Assembly (NCBI RefSeq): GCF_009498455.1
Contig: NZ_CP045644.1
Span: 2,015,001 to 2,079,000, forward strand
Direction of reading: 5' to 3'
DNA: 64,000 nt
Origin: Variovorax paradoxus
Lineage (GTDB): Bacteria > Pseudomonadota > Gammaproteobacteria > Burkholderiales > Burkholderiaceae_C
The notes under the pieces were generated by a model. The model searched no databases. It worked only from the letters and a program-made list of their open reading frames with translations, and was not told where the DNA came from. A program made the position numbers and the translations under genes. Positions 17,137 to 25,118 of the stretch are shown here, in pieces; position 1 is the first letter of the stretch, and every line of letters starts with the position of its first letter.

Positions 17137-18135
17137 TCAATCGAGCTGCGCGCCCGACTTCGTCACCACGTCTTTCCACTTGGCCGTTTCGCTGGCGATG
17201 AACTGCGCCAGCTTCTGCGGCGAGGTGTCGGCCGATGCTTCGAGGCCTTGGCCGGCGAACATCTGCTTCACCTTCGGCGAGTTGAGCACTTCGGCGAACG
17301 CGTGGTTGAGCTTGGCCACGCGGTCGGGCGGCGTGCCGGCCGGGGCGACGATGCCGAAGAACACGCTCACGTCGTAGCCCTTGTTGCCTTGCTCGGCAAT
17401 CGTCGGCACGTCGGGCAGCGCCTGCGAGCGCGCTGCCGTCGCCACGCCGAGCGCGCGCAGCTTGCCGGTCTTGACGTAGGGCAGCGCGGTGAGGATGTCG
17501 GTGAAGGTCATGCTGACCTGGTTGCCCAGCAGGTCGTTGAGCGCCGGGCCCGTGCCTTTGTAGGGCACGTGCAGCAGGTCGGTGCCGGCCACCGAGTTGA
17601 ACAGCACGCCCGCCAGGTGCGACGAGGCGCCGTTGCCCGACGAGGCATAGCTCAGCTTGCCCGGGTTGGCCTTGGCGTAGGCGACCAGCTCGGGCACGTT
17701 CTTCACCGGCAGGGCCGGGTTCACCACCAGGATGTTCGGCAGGTAGCCGACCTGGATCACGGGCGCGAAGCTCTTCGTCGGGTCGTAGCTGATCTTGCGG
17801 TACAGGCTGACGTTGATGGCCAGCGGGCCCGAGGTGCCGAACAGCAGCGTGTGGCCGTCGGCCTCGGCGCGCGCCACGTAGTCGGCGCCGATGTTGCCGC
17901 CCGCGCCCGCGCGGTTCTCCACGATCATGGGCTGGCCGAGCTTGTCGCGCAGCTCGGCGGCGAGCGTGCGCGCCATCGCATCGGTCGGGCCGCCGGGCGG
18001 GAAGGGCACGACCAGCGTCATCGGCTTGGACGGGAAGGCGCCGGGTTGCGCGTGCGCAGCGGGCGTGGCCGCGAGCAGCAGGGTGGCGCAGGCGGTGGCC
18101 GCCGCGCTGAGGAAATGGCTGAGTGAATGTCGCAT
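17137..18135 (-). CDS. Bug/TctC-family tripartite tricarboxylate transporter receptor
   Basis: A 332-residue periplasmic Bug receptor. The Sec signal peptide ends near A-A-H-A-Q-P. The mature protein opens K-P-M-T-L-V-V-P-F-P-P-G-G-P-T-D and has E-N-R-A-G-A-G-G-N-I-G, both diagnostic of the TctC/Bug family. The start is at 18135, where GGAG lies about ten bases upstream (complement of 18146-18149). The TctA/TctB membrane subunits are not encoded nearby, as is usual in Burkholderiales, where such receptors are vastly expanded. It sits between an acyl-CoA dehydrogenase and a CoA-transferase, so its ligand is probably the carboxylate that those enzymes process. Confidence 0.93.
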   Translation of the reverse strand: MRHSLSHFLSAAATACATLLLAATPAAHAQPGAFPSKPMTLVVPFPPGGPTDAMARTLAAELRDKLGQPMIVENRAGAGGNIGADYVARAEADGHTLLFGTSGPLAINVSLYRKISYDPTKSFAPVIQVGYLPNILVVNPALPVKNVPELVAYAKANPGKLSYASSGNGASSHLAGVLFNSVAGTDLLHVPYKGTGPALNDLLGNQVSMTFTDILTALPYVKTGKLRALGVATAARSQALPDVPTIAEQGNKGYDVSVFFGIVAPAGTPPDRVAKLNHAFAEVLNSPKVKQMFAGQGLEASADTSPQKLAQFIASETAKWKDVVTKSGAQLD

Positions 18136-18170
18136 GGGTTCTTGTCTCCGTTGTTCTAGAAAAAGTGGGG

Positions 18171-19883
18171 TCAGGCGGCGGTGCGGACGACGGCGGCGTG
18201 CCAGTCGGCAGGCAGCGCATCGGGCGCCAGCGGATCGCGCGGCAGCACGCGGTGCAGCAGCACCAGCTGCGCCCAGCGCAGGCGCGCGGCGGACCCGCCG
18301 GCCGAGGCCTCCCAGGCCATCGCGGCGGCGCTGGTGCAGTGGTACAGCGCCGATGCGGCCTGACGTGCGAGCACGTCGCCGCCTTCGCGTGCGGCGGTTT
18401 CGGCCAGGGCGCAGGCGCGTGCCATCGTGTCGCGCAGCGCGGCAGCGAAGGCGGGCGTGAGTTCGGTGGCGTCGCCGATGAGCTTCTCGACGTGCGCGCG
18501 CAGCACGGGCAGCGAGCCTTCGCGCTTCACGGCGCGGATCACGTCGAGCGCCACGATGTTGCTGGTGCCTTCCCAGATCGAGCCCAGGTGCGCGTCGCGC
18601 ACGATGCGCGGGTCGCTCCATTCCTCGATGTAGCCGCAGCCGCCGCGCACTTCCATCGCATCGCCCGTGACCTGGCGCGCGTCGCGGCAAGCGCGGAACT
18701 TGATGAGCGGCGTGAGGATGCGCAGCAGCGCATACGCATCGGGCTCGCCGGCGTCGGAGCGCGCGAGCGCTTGCGCGGTCTGGCAGACCATGGTGCGGGC
18801 CTGCTCGGACGGCACGCGCAGCTTGTCGAGCTGGCGCTGCATCAGCGGCATCTGCTCGAGCGCGCGGCCGAAGGCGCGGCGCTCGGAAGCGATGTACTCG
18901 GCCTCGGCCACCGCGCGGCGCATCAGGCCGGCGGAGCGCACGCCGTTCGACAGGCGCGAGTTGTTGACCATGTCGGCCATCTGCTGGAAGCCGCGGCCTT
19001 CCTCGCCCACGAGGTAGGCCACCGCGCCTTCGAGGCGGATCTCGCCGCTGGCCATCGAGCGCGTGCCCAGCTTGTCCTTGAGCCGGATGATGCGGTAGTG
19101 GTTGAGGCTGCCGTCGTCGAGTTCGCGCGGCAGCAGGAACAGCGACACGCCCTTCATGCCCGCGGGCGCATCGTCCGCGCGTGCGAGCACCATCGCAAAG
19201 CCGGCATCGGGGTTAGAGCAGAACCACTTGTCGCCGGCCAGGCGCCAGCTGCCGTCGGCCTGGCGATGCGCGGTGGTGGCGGTGGCGGCGATGTCGGAGC
19301 CGGCGGCCTGCTCGGTCATGAACATCGCGCCCTGCGCCAGTTCGTCGAAGTCGAGCGAGGTCAGGCGCGGCAGGTACTTGGCGACCAGCTCGGGCGTGCC
19401 GAACTTCTTCAGCGTGCGCGTGAGCGAGTCGGTCATCGAGACCGGGCAGCACAGGCCGAACTCGGCCTGCACGAAGAGGTAGGTCAGCACGTACTTGACC
19501 AGCGGCGGCATCTTGCCTTGCCAGCCCAGCGTCTCGTCGCGGTGCGAGATGGCGGCCAGGCCGAATTCGCTGAGCGCCAGGCGCTCCATCTCGACATAGG
19601 CCGGATGCTTGATGACCTTCTGCTCGTCCACGCCGGTGCGCGTGCGCTGCTTGAGCGTGGGCGGGTTGCGGTCGGCGGTGCCGGCCAGGTCGTCCAGCAG
19701 GCCGCCCGCCAGGCCGCCCAGGCGTTCGAAGTGCGGGCGCATGTGCGTGCGCAGGGCTTCGGGCAGGTACAGCGCGAGCAGCGTGTGCAGCTCGGTGTCG
19801 GTGGTGAAGAGGTTCTGGCCGTGGCGATCGGGGATCGGGTGCGCGGTGGGGTGCGCGGCGGCTGCGGCTGCGGATGTAGGCAT
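18171..19883 (-). CDS. Acyl-CoA dehydrogenase, AidB-like
   Basis: A 570-residue acyl-CoA dehydrogenase, longer than the usual 380-400 residues and closer in size and layout to AidB. Motifs: M-T-E-Q-A-A-G-S-D for FAD/substrate contact, W-F-C-S-N in the middle domain, and G-G-C-G-Y-I-E-E followed by W-E-G-T-S-N-I-V in the C-terminal domain. An upstream in-frame ATG at 19922 exists, but AGGAG (complement of 19892-19896) lies eight bases before the ATG at 19883, which I chose. First gene of the leftward operon with the Bug receptor and CoA-transferase. It should oxidise an acyl-CoA with electrons going to ETF. Confidence 0.92.
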   Translation of the reverse strand: MPTSAAAAAAHPTAHPIPDRHGQNLFTTDTELHTLLALYLPEALRTHMRPHFERLGGLAGGLLDDLAGTADRNPPTLKQRTRTGVDEQKVIKHPAYVEMERLALSEFGLAAISHRDETLGWQGKMPPLVKYVLTYLFVQAEFGLCCPVSMTDSLTRTLKKFGTPELVAKYLPRLTSLDFDELAQGAMFMTEQAAGSDIAATATTAHRQADGSWRLAGDKWFCSNPDAGFAMVLARADDAPAGMKGVSLFLLPRELDDGSLNHYRIIRLKDKLGTRSMASGEIRLEGAVAYLVGEEGRGFQQMADMVNNSRLSNGVRSAGLMRRAVAEAEYIASERRAFGRALEQMPLMQRQLDKLRVPSEQARTMVCQTAQALARSDAGEPDAYALLRILTPLIKFRACRDARQVTGDAMEVRGGCGYIEEWSDPRIVRDAHLGSIWEGTSNIVALDVIRAVKREGSLPVLRAHVEKLIGDATELTPAFAAALRDTMARACALAETAAREGGDVLARQAASALYHCTSAAAMAWEASAGGSAARLRWAQLVLLHRVLPRDPLAPDALPADWHAAVVRTAA

Positions 19884-19910
19884 GCGGGCGTCTCCTGGTT
19901 CGCCGCATTG

Positions 19911-19939
19911 TTGAGTTGGCAACGATCCGTGTCTAATAT
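19911..19939 (+). promoter_or_regulatory. Sigma-70-like promoter for the LysR gene
   Basis: TTGAGT at 19911-19916 and TAATAT at 19934-19939 are separated by 17 bp. The box lies in an AT-rich stretch 35 bp before the LysR ATG, standing out against very GC-rich surroundings. The divergent acyl-CoA dehydrogenase promoter probably overlaps it. Confidence 0.55.
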
Positions 19940-19973
19940 TGATTTGGTCTTGTATGATTTGATTTAACTATTC

Positions 19974-20954
19974 ATGGAACTGCGGCACCTGCGCTACTTC
20001 TCCGTGCTCGCCGAAGAGCTGCACTTCGGGCGCGCCGCGCGGCGCTTGGCCATTTCGCAGCCGCCGCTGTCGGTGGCGATCCGCCAGCTCGAAGAGTCGG
20101 TGGGCGCGCGCCTGTTCGAGCGCAACAGCAAGGAGGTGCGGCTCACGCCCGCGGGCGAGGCGCTGCGCGTGTCGGCGCGGCGCGTGCTGCTGCAGGCCGA
20201 GGAGGCCGCCATGGAGGCGCGCGACGTGGCCACCGGTTCGGCGGGCCGGCTGCGCATCGGCTTTGTCGGCGCCATGCTCTACCGCGGCCTGCCGCCCGCG
20301 CTGCGTGCGTTCCAGGCGCGGCATCCGGCGGTGCGCATCACGCTGAGCGAACTCAATTCGGGCGTGCAGATCGCCGAGCTGCTGCACGACCGGCTCGACC
20401 TGGGCTTCGTTCACACCAGCCGCATGCCGGCCGAGCTGCAGCACCGGCTGCTGTTGTCGGAGCCCTTCGTGGCCTGCCTGCCCGCGGGCCATGCGCTGGC
20501 GCGCAAGCGCGTGCTGGCGCCGGCCGACCTGCGCGCGCAGCCCTTCGTGCTGTTCTCGCGCGAGGCCTCACCCGATTACCACGAGCGCATCCTCTCGATC
20601 TGCGCCGACGCGGGCTTTTCGCCCGAGGTGCGCCACGAGGTGCGGCACTGGCTGGCCGTGGTCTCGCTGGTGTCGCAGGGCATGGGCGTGGCGCTGGTGC
20701 CGCAGGCGATGCGGCACTCGGCGCTGCGCGGCGCGGTGTTCCGCCCGCTCGACCGCGCGGTGGCGCAGTCGGAGGCTTATGGCGTGTGGCGCACCGGGCC
20801 GGTCAATGTGCTGGTCGAGCGGCTGCTGCAGGGCGTATCCAACGTCCAACCGGCCGCCGCCGGGCCGCCCCAAGGCGGCCGGGCCTCCCCCATGGGGGGT
20901 GGCGAATTACACGCAGCGAAGCGAAGTGAAAAGCCGGGGGGCCGACATTTCTAG
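19974..20954 (+). CDS. LysR-family regulator with C-terminus extended through an intergenic repeat
   Basis: A 326-residue LysR regulator with a CatR/BenM-like N-terminus (M-E-L-R-H-L-R-Y-F, then helix-turn-helix to about residue 60) and an effector domain. The last 30 or so residues (Gly/Pro/Arg-rich) are encoded by a hairpin-rich repeat at 20863-20946, so the ancestral stop has probably been lost and the frame now runs through a non-coding element. The stop overlaps the end of the convergent srkA gene by four bases. It is divergent from the acyl-CoA dehydrogenase operon with 90 bp between and most likely regulates it. Confidence 0.9.
   Translation: MELRHLRYFSVLAEELHFGRAARRLAISQPPLSVAIRQLEESVGARLFERNSKEVRLTPAGEALRVSARRVLLQAEEAAMEARDVATGSAGRLRIGFVGAMLYRGLPPALRAFQARHPAVRITLSELNSGVQIAELLHDRLDLGFVHTSRMPAELQHRLLLSEPFVACLPAGHALARKRVLAPADLRAQPFVLFSREASPDYHERILSICADAGFSPEVRHEVRHWLAVVSLVSQGMGVALVPQAMRHSALRGAVFRPLDRAVAQSEAYGVWRTGPVNVLVERLLQGVSNVQPAAAGPPQGGRASPMGGGELHAAKRSEKPGGRHF
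20863..20946. repeat. Comamonadaceae-style intergenic repeat with GC hairpins
   Basis: A perfect 7-bp GC stem with a CCAA loop (20863-20880) is followed by a C5-ATGG-G run palindrome and a purine-rich tail. The style resembles repeats I know from between genes in Variovorax/Acidovorax relatives. Here it lies inside the 3' end of the LysR frame and may serve as a terminator between the convergent genes. Multi-copy status cannot be checked in this window. Confidence 0.6.
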
Positions 20955-21994
20955 GCGTACAGCGGCTCTTCCGCCATCTGCTCGCACTGGTCTTCCAGCA
21001 CGAGGATCTGGCCCTTCCAGTAGTCGCTGGAGCCGAACCACGGAAAGTTGATCGGGAAGATCGGGTCTTCCCAGCGGCGCGCCAGCCAGGCGCTGTAGTG
21101 GATGAGCCGCAGCGTGCGCAGCGGTTCGATGAGCGCCAGCTCGCGGCGGTCGAATTCGCGGAACTGCTCGTAGCCGTCGAGCAGGCCCGACAGCTGCGCC
21201 GTGCGCTGCGCGCGGTCGCCCGACAGCAGCATCCACAGGTCTTGCACCGCGAAGCCCGTGCGCGCGTCGTCCAGGTCGACGAAGTGCGGGCCGCCGCCGG
21301 GGCGGTCGGTGGGCGTCCACAGGATGTTGCCGGGGTGCACGTCGCCGTGCAGGCGCAGCTTGCGGGGCTTGAAGTCGGAGGCCGGCGGCTGCAACGCCAG
21401 GGCGGTGGCGCGGACCATGTCCAGCGCCTCGTTGCAGGTCTTTTCCCATTCGCGCTGCATGTCGAGCGGGATCTTGTCGTTCTCGAGCAGCCAGTCGCGC
21501 GAGTCCAGGCCGAAGGTCTGCAGGTCGAGCGCGGGGCGGGCCTCGAAGGGCTTGGCGCTGCCCACGGTGTGGATGCGCGCGAGGAAGCGGCCGACCCATT
21601 CGAGCACCTCGAAGTTGTCGAGCTCGGGCGCACGGCCGCCGCGGTAGGGGCTCACGCTGAAGGCAAAGCCCGCGTGGTGGTGCAGCGTCTTGCCGTCGAA
21701 GGCCAGCGGCGGCACGGCCGGCACTTCGCCAGCGGCCAGTTCGAGCGAGAAGGCGTGCTCCTCGAGGATCTCGGCCTCGCTCCAGCGGCCGGGGCGGTAG
21801 AACTTGAGCACCACCGCAGGATGGGGATTCGGGTCTTCCAGGAACACCTGGTAGACCCGGTTTTCATAGGAGTTCAGGCCGGTGAGCCGGCCGTCGCCGT
21901 GCAGGCCGAGTGTCGCGAGCGCGTCGAGCACCACGTCAGGCGTGAGGCTCTCGTAAGGATGTGTGTTCGCGGGCGCGACAGAAGAAGGGGTCAT
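20951..21994 (-). CDS. srkA: SrkA (YihE)-type stress-response serine/threonine kinase
   Basis: A 347-residue protein kinase-like fold of the APH/choline-kinase group, closest in content to E. coli SrkA/YihE: N-S-Y-E-N-R-V-Y-Q at the N-terminal lobe, the catalytic loop L-H-G-D-V-H-P-G-N-I-L, and the metal-binding F-V-D-L-D-D-A. The C-terminal W-F-G-S-S-D-Y-W region is also typical. E. coli SrkA phosphorylates Ser/Thr and counters MazEF-driven death under stress; that this holds here is an assumption. The gene is convergent with the LysR gene, sharing four bases at the stops, and 33 bp after the DUF2855 gene on the same strand, possibly in one transcript. Confidence 0.9.
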   Translation of the reverse strand: MTPSSVAPANTHPYESLTPDVVLDALATLGLHGDGRLTGLNSYENRVYQVFLEDPNPHPAVVLKFYRPGRWSEAEILEEHAFSLELAAGEVPAVPPLAFDGKTLHHHAGFAFSVSPYRGGRAPELDNFEVLEWVGRFLARIHTVGSAKPFEARPALDLQTFGLDSRDWLLENDKIPLDMQREWEKTCNEALDMVRATALALQPPASDFKPRKLRLHGDVHPGNILWTPTDRPGGGPHFVDLDDARTGFAVQDLWMLLSGDRAQRTAQLSGLLDGYEQFREFDRRELALIEPLRTLRLIHYSAWLARRWEDPIFPINFPWFGSSDYWKGQILVLEDQCEQMAEEPLYA

Positions 21995-22027
21995 GCGGCG
22001 ATTGTCGCCACACGGGCCCCGTGCCGG

Positions 22028-23146
22028 TCAGCGAGCGCCCGCTTGTTTGTAAAGCGAAAGGATATGGCCCGTGCGCGGGTCGCCCTTGCCCGCCAGCACC
22101 TGCGCGTAGGCGGCCTGCACCGCCTCGCCGCCAAAGTGGTGTTGGGCGTGCAGCCAGGGGTTGTTGGGGTCGGTCACCGTGGCCAGGAAGTGGTGCCAGG
22201 CGGCCACCATGCGCCGGCCGAACTCGTCGGCGCCCCATTCGGTGGTGCGCTTTTTTATCTGCGCCGGCGCAAAGAACAGCGTGGCGCGCGGGCCGCTCAG
22301 GCTCTTGCCGGCGCCCTTGGCGGCGAGCTGCTCCACGTGCGTGCCGCCGATCGAGCTGCTGTACTTCAGGTTCGTGAAGCGCTCGTGGATCGCAGTGCGC
22401 AGCTCGCCGTTGCCGGCGAAGTCGATGTACACGCACGGCGTGTCGGCCGCGATGCTGTCGAGCGCGTCGTAGGTCACCACGCGGTCGTAGCAGCCCAGGC
22501 TCTGGCAGAAGGCCACGTTGGCGGGCGACGTGAGGCCGATCACTTCGATGCCTTCGCGCTGGTGCAGCTGGAAGGCCGTGCCGTAGGCCGTCTTGCTCGA
22601 CGCGCTCGACAGCAGCATGGTGGTGGCGCCGAAGAAGTCGTTGTCGGCCATGAAGTCGTCGATGAGCCACGAGGTGATGAACAGCGGGCGCAGCAGCGCC
22701 TGCAGGTCTTCGGTGTCGGTGGTGTACAGCGGGTCGGCGTTGCAGCGGAAATACTGGTTGTAGACCGCGGGCAGCTCGGCGCGGTGCGGCGCCGCGTCGG
22801 TGAAGCGTGCGGGCGAGAGCCGGTCGGGGCTGAGCACCGCGCTCGTGGCCATCGGCCAGTAGCCGTACAGCCGTTCGCCCACGGCCACGCCCGGGTGCAG
22901 CGACTGCACCACGCTCGCGAAGCCCCACACCGGGATGCTGCCCCAGCCTTCTTCCTCGGAGGGGAAGAACTGCCAGTAGCTCATCGCATCGCCGAAGGCG
23001 GCGTAGGTGATGTTGTTGGAGGTGAGCGCAAAGCTGTCGATGCGCACGCGCACCTGGCCGTCGGCCAGCGGCCGTTCGGTGGTGTCGGTGTGCAGGCGCG
23101 CGGTGGCGAGCTGGTCTTTGCGGATCAGGAGGTGGGTGGTGCTCAT
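22028..23146 (-). CDS. DUF2855-family protein, MDR-like
   Basis: A 372-residue protein of the DUF2855 family. The N-terminal part (D-G-Q-V-R-V-R-I-D-S-F-A-L-T-S-N-N) and the later V-I-G-L-T-S-P-A-N-V-A-F stretch resemble a degraded medium-chain dehydrogenase layout, with a GroES-like region then a nucleotide-binding region, but a clean G-x-G-x-x-G is not visible. The start at 23146 follows GGAGA in the 5' leader; the frame extends to 23203 without support. No biochemical role is established for the family as far as I know. It lies upstream of srkA on the same strand. Confidence 0.85.
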   Translation of the reverse strand: MSTTHLLIRKDQLATARLHTDTTERPLADGQVRVRIDSFALTSNNITYAAFGDAMSYWQFFPSEEEGWGSIPVWGFASVVQSLHPGVAVGERLYGYWPMATSAVLSPDRLSPARFTDAAPHRAELPAVYNQYFRCNADPLYTTDTEDLQALLRPLFITSWLIDDFMADNDFFGATTMLLSSASSKTAYGTAFQLHQREGIEVIGLTSPANVAFCQSLGCYDRVVTYDALDSIAADTPCVYIDFAGNGELRTAIHERFTNLKYSSSIGGTHVEQLAAKGAGKSLSGPRATLFFAPAQIKKRTTEWGADEFGRRMVAAWHHFLATVTDPNNPWLHAQHHFGGEAVQAAYAQVLAGKGDPRTGHILSLYKQAGAR

Positions 23147-23268
23147 GGGGTCGATCTCCACGGGTGTGTGTTGAGGACTAGCGGGCGAGACGTGCGGCCA
23201 CATTAGCCAAGCTTGGTGAAAGGCGCTATCTCGGCGTGCGTTTCGGCGTCACCCGTGAGACAGACATG

Positions 23269-23309
23269 AAAAAAGCGCCCGGGCCTGGGGCCGGGGCGCT
23301 TCTTTTTTT
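23269..23309. terminator. Bidirectional rho-independent terminator after ohr
   Basis: The stem AGCGCCC / GGGCGCT encloses a GC-rich loop; A-run on the left (23269-23274) and T-run on the right (23303-23309) give a U-tract in both directions. It lies between the ohr stop (23331) and the DUF2855 start (23146), so it should end ohr transcription. Confidence 0.85.
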
Positions 23310-23330
23310 CACGAAACCGTCAGAGCGGAA

Positions 23331-23756
23331 TCAGACGATGGTGAGTTCCACGTCGATGTTGCCGCGGGTGGCGTTCGAGTACGGGCAGACCTGGTGGGCG
23401 GTGTCGACCAGCAGCTTCTTCTGTGCGTCGTCGAGGCCGGGCAGCGAGATCGCCAGTTGCACCGAGATGCCGTAGGCCGCGCCGCCGTTCGTCGGGCCGA
23501 GGGAAACCTTCGAGTCGATGGCGACTTCTTCCGGCACCTTGACGCTGATCTTCGGGCCGACGGCCTTCATGGCGCCGATGAAGCAGGCGGCGTAGCCGAC
23601 CGCGAACAGCTGCTCGGGGTTGGTGCCGGGCTTGCCCGAACCGGGCGAGCTCAGCTTGACGTCGATGGCGCCGTCGCTGGACTTGCCGGCGCCGTCACGG
23701 CCGCCGACGGTGTGGGCTTCTGCGGTGTAGAGAACTTTGTCGAGCTTGGTGGTCAT
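23331..23756 (-). CDS. ohr: Ohr, organic hydroperoxide resistance thiol peroxidase
   Basis: A 141-residue OsmC/Ohr-family enzyme. The two catalytic cysteines are present: C58 in Y-A-A-C-F and C124 in V-C-P-Y-S-N. Arg20 in G-G-R-D-G fits the conserved catalytic arginine. It reduces fatty-acid and other organic hydroperoxides in the cytoplasm, recycled by lipoylated proteins in studied species. AAGGAA precedes the ATG at 23756. The ohrR gene lies directly upstream on the same strand with a 74-bp gap, so the pair could be co-transcribed; a strong terminator follows. Confidence 0.96.
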   Translation of the reverse strand: MTTKLDKVLYTAEAHTVGGRDGAGKSSDGAIDVKLSSPGSGKPGTNPEQLFAVGYAACFIGAMKAVGPKISVKVPEEVAIDSKVSLGPTNGGAAYGISVQLAISLPGLDDAQKKLLVDTAHQVCPYSNATRGNIDVELTIV

Positions 23757-23830
23757 GGTGATTTCCTTTGGCTTGGGGTGGTGAAAGGGCTTCCTGGGGA
23801 GGCCGGGGAGAACTGTGATGGGGTTGTGTG

Positions 23831-24283
23831 TCAGGCGGCTTTGCGGATGCGGTCGCGCAGGGTCTGGATCTGCTGCGTGAGGGCGATCAGCTCGGGCACC
23901 GAGCATTCGCTGGCGGCCATGAGGCACTCGGGGACGTTGGCGGCGCGGGACTTGAGTTTGCGGCCGGTGGCGGTGAGCGTGATGTGGACGCGGCGCTCGT
24001 CTGCGACGTCGCGGACGCGGGCTACGTAGCCGTTGGCTTCGAGGCGCTTGAGCAGCGGGGTCAGCGTGCCGGAATCCAGCGAGAGGCGCTCGCCGAGGGC
24101 GGAGACGGTGGGGCCGTCTTGTTCCCAGAGGGCGAGCATCACCAAGTATTGAGGGTAGGTGAGCTGGAGCTTTTCCAGCAGCGGCTTGTAGAGACGGGTC
24201 ATGGCCAAGGACGCGGAGTAGACGGCGAAGCAGAGCTGGTTGTCTAGCTTGAGCATCTCGTCTGGTTGGATCTTCTTTGGCAT
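23831..24283 (-). CDS. ohrR: OhrR, MarR-family peroxide-sensing repressor
   Basis: A 150-residue MarR-family regulator. The redox-sensing cysteine of OhrR is C18 in D-N-Q-L-C-F-A-V-Y, and the family's Y-P-Q-Y-L-V-M-L-A-L-W stretch and winged helix (L-T-P-L-L-K-R-L-E) follow. Oxidation of this cysteine by organic peroxide should release DNA and derepress ohr. The start is ATG 24283; longer in-frame extensions run into repeat DNA. CAATT/AATTG half-sites just upstream (24291-24320) are the likely operator. Confidence 0.95.
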   Translation of the reverse strand: MPKKIQPDEMLKLDNQLCFAVYSASLAMTRLYKPLLEKLQLTYPQYLVMLALWEQDGPTVSALGERLSLDSGTLTPLLKRLEANGYVARVRDVADERRVHITLTATGRKLKSRAANVPECLMAASECSVPELIALTQQIQTLRDRIRKAA

Positions 24284-24290
24284 GGGTGGA

Positions 24291-24320
24291 ATTGTAGTTC
24301 GCAATTGAATTGTGTGCAAT
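24291..24320. promoter_or_regulatory. Candidate OhrR operator
   Basis: The AT-rich stretch 8-37 bp upstream of the ohrR start holds ATTG at 24291-24294, the palindrome CAATT-G-AATTG at 24302-24312 and CAAT at 24317-24320. OhrR operators in other proteobacteria contain inverted AATTGTA/TACAATT half-sites, so this arrangement is a good match for autoregulation. No equal site is seen in the 74 bp before ohr itself. Confidence 0.55.
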
Positions 24321-24391
24321 GTAGTTGGTTTGGGTGACATGGGGTGGGGGTCGTTTTGCTTTCCGAGGCCGGGACTCGCCCCGGCGGGCGA

Positions 24392-24425
24392 CTTACTTTC
24401 TTTTGCTTCGCCAAAAGAAAGTAAG
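24392..24425. repeat. Perfect 14-bp hairpin inside the left arm
   Basis: CTTACTTTCTTTTG at 24392-24405 and its exact complement at 24412-24425 enclose a six-base CTTCGC loop. A less perfect counterpart lies near 25028-25062 in the right arm. Such a stem could stop or stabilise a transcript entering from ohrR or the ABC permease. Confidence 0.85.
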
Positions 24426-24477
24426 CAAAGAAAAGGCGACCCCACTGTCTGCGTCCCTTCGCTTCGCTGCGGGCAAC

Positions 24478-24567
24478 CTGCGGTGCTCGCGTTTCGCGGG
24501 GTCTCGCAGAACTCGCTGCGCTCAAACAGCTGCGAGCCCTGATCCGCGAAACGCTGCGCTCCTCGGC
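24478..24567 (+). repeat. 90-bp exact repeat, copy 1
   Basis: These 90 bases are identical to 58801-58890, 34 kb away in the liv operon, in the same orientation. The unit contains GTTTCGCGGG, CTCGCTGCGCTCAAACAGC and TCCGCGAAACGCTGCGC, which allow internal pairing of the TTTCGCG/CGCGAAA parts. A diverged inverted copy forms the start of the right arm at about 24884-24990. Confidence 0.95.
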
Positions 24568-24616
24568 GCAGCCAGAGGGGATTGGGACACCGGGCGGGCC
24601 GTCGCTTCGCTCGGCA

Positions 24617-24671
24617 TGGGATCGGGCCTTTGCTTCGGTCGGCTTGGGATCGGGCCTTTGCTTCGGTCGGC
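24617..24671 (+). repeat. Tandem duplication, two 27-bp exact copies
   Basis: Copies at 24617-24643 and 24645-24671 are identical and separated by one base. They contain GGGATCGGGCCTTTGCTTCGG and lie between the outer and inner inverted repeats of the non-coding region. Confidence 0.9.
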
Positions 24672-24681
24672 GGGGGACTTG

Positions 24682-24796
24682 CTCCCTCTCCCCTTGGGGA
24701 GAGGGCGGGGGTGAGGGCGTCGGCCTTTGTGCGCGCGAGGCGGTGTTTCTGTGCCGCGGACCCTCACCCCAACCCTCTCCCCAAGGGGAGAGGGAG
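24682..24796. repeat. Inner inverted repeat of CCCTCTCCCC/GGGGAGAGGG type
   Basis: The left unit (24682-24718) reads CTCCCTCTCCCCTTGGGGAG and continues into GGGGGTGAGGG; the right unit (24761-24796) is its inverse. Each unit is itself a short palindrome. This CT-rich motif is of a kind commonly seen between genes in beta- and gammaproteobacteria. Confidence 0.85.
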
Positions 24797-25118
24797 TAAT
24801 GCAAGCCGAGCGAGCGAAGGCTCGTGAGGTGTTCAGCTGCCGAGCAAAGCGATGGCCCGCTCGGTATCAAACCCCTTCTGTATGCGCCGAGGAGCGCAGC
24901 GTTTCGCGGATCAGGGCTCGCCCTTGTTTGAGCGAAGCGAGTTTGGGCGAGACCCCGCGGAACGTGAGCACCGCAGGTTGCCCGCAGCGAAGCGCAGGGA
25001 CGCAGACAGCAGGGTCGCCTTTCTTTTGCCTACGTTTCTTTGGCGAAGCAAAGAAAAGTAGGTCGCCCGCCGGGGCGAGACCCGGCCCCGGGAAGCAAAC
25101 CAGATCACGCCCTAAACA

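Larger units (their letters stand above)
24354..25100. repeat. Large nested inverted-repeat region, non-coding
   Basis: The 835 bp between ohrR and the ABC permease holds no gene. Its outer arms, 24354-24569 and 24884-25100 (about 216 bp each), are imperfect inverted copies of each other; reading the right arm backwards reproduces the left arm's GCTTTCC, CCCCGGCGGGCGAC and ACTTTCTTTTGCTTCGCC blocks in order. Inside lie a second inverted pair and a tandem duplication, annotated separately. No transposase frame or target-site duplication was found. The ORFs across it are compositional accidents. Confidence 0.88.

Noticed and set aside
24617..24671. Considered as the start of a CRISPR array
   Set aside because: Only two 27-bp copies with a one-base gap; no spacers and no cas genes.
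24354..25100. Considered as an insertion sequence or MITE
   Set aside because: No transposase frame and no flanking target-site duplication visible; kept as a repeat region only.
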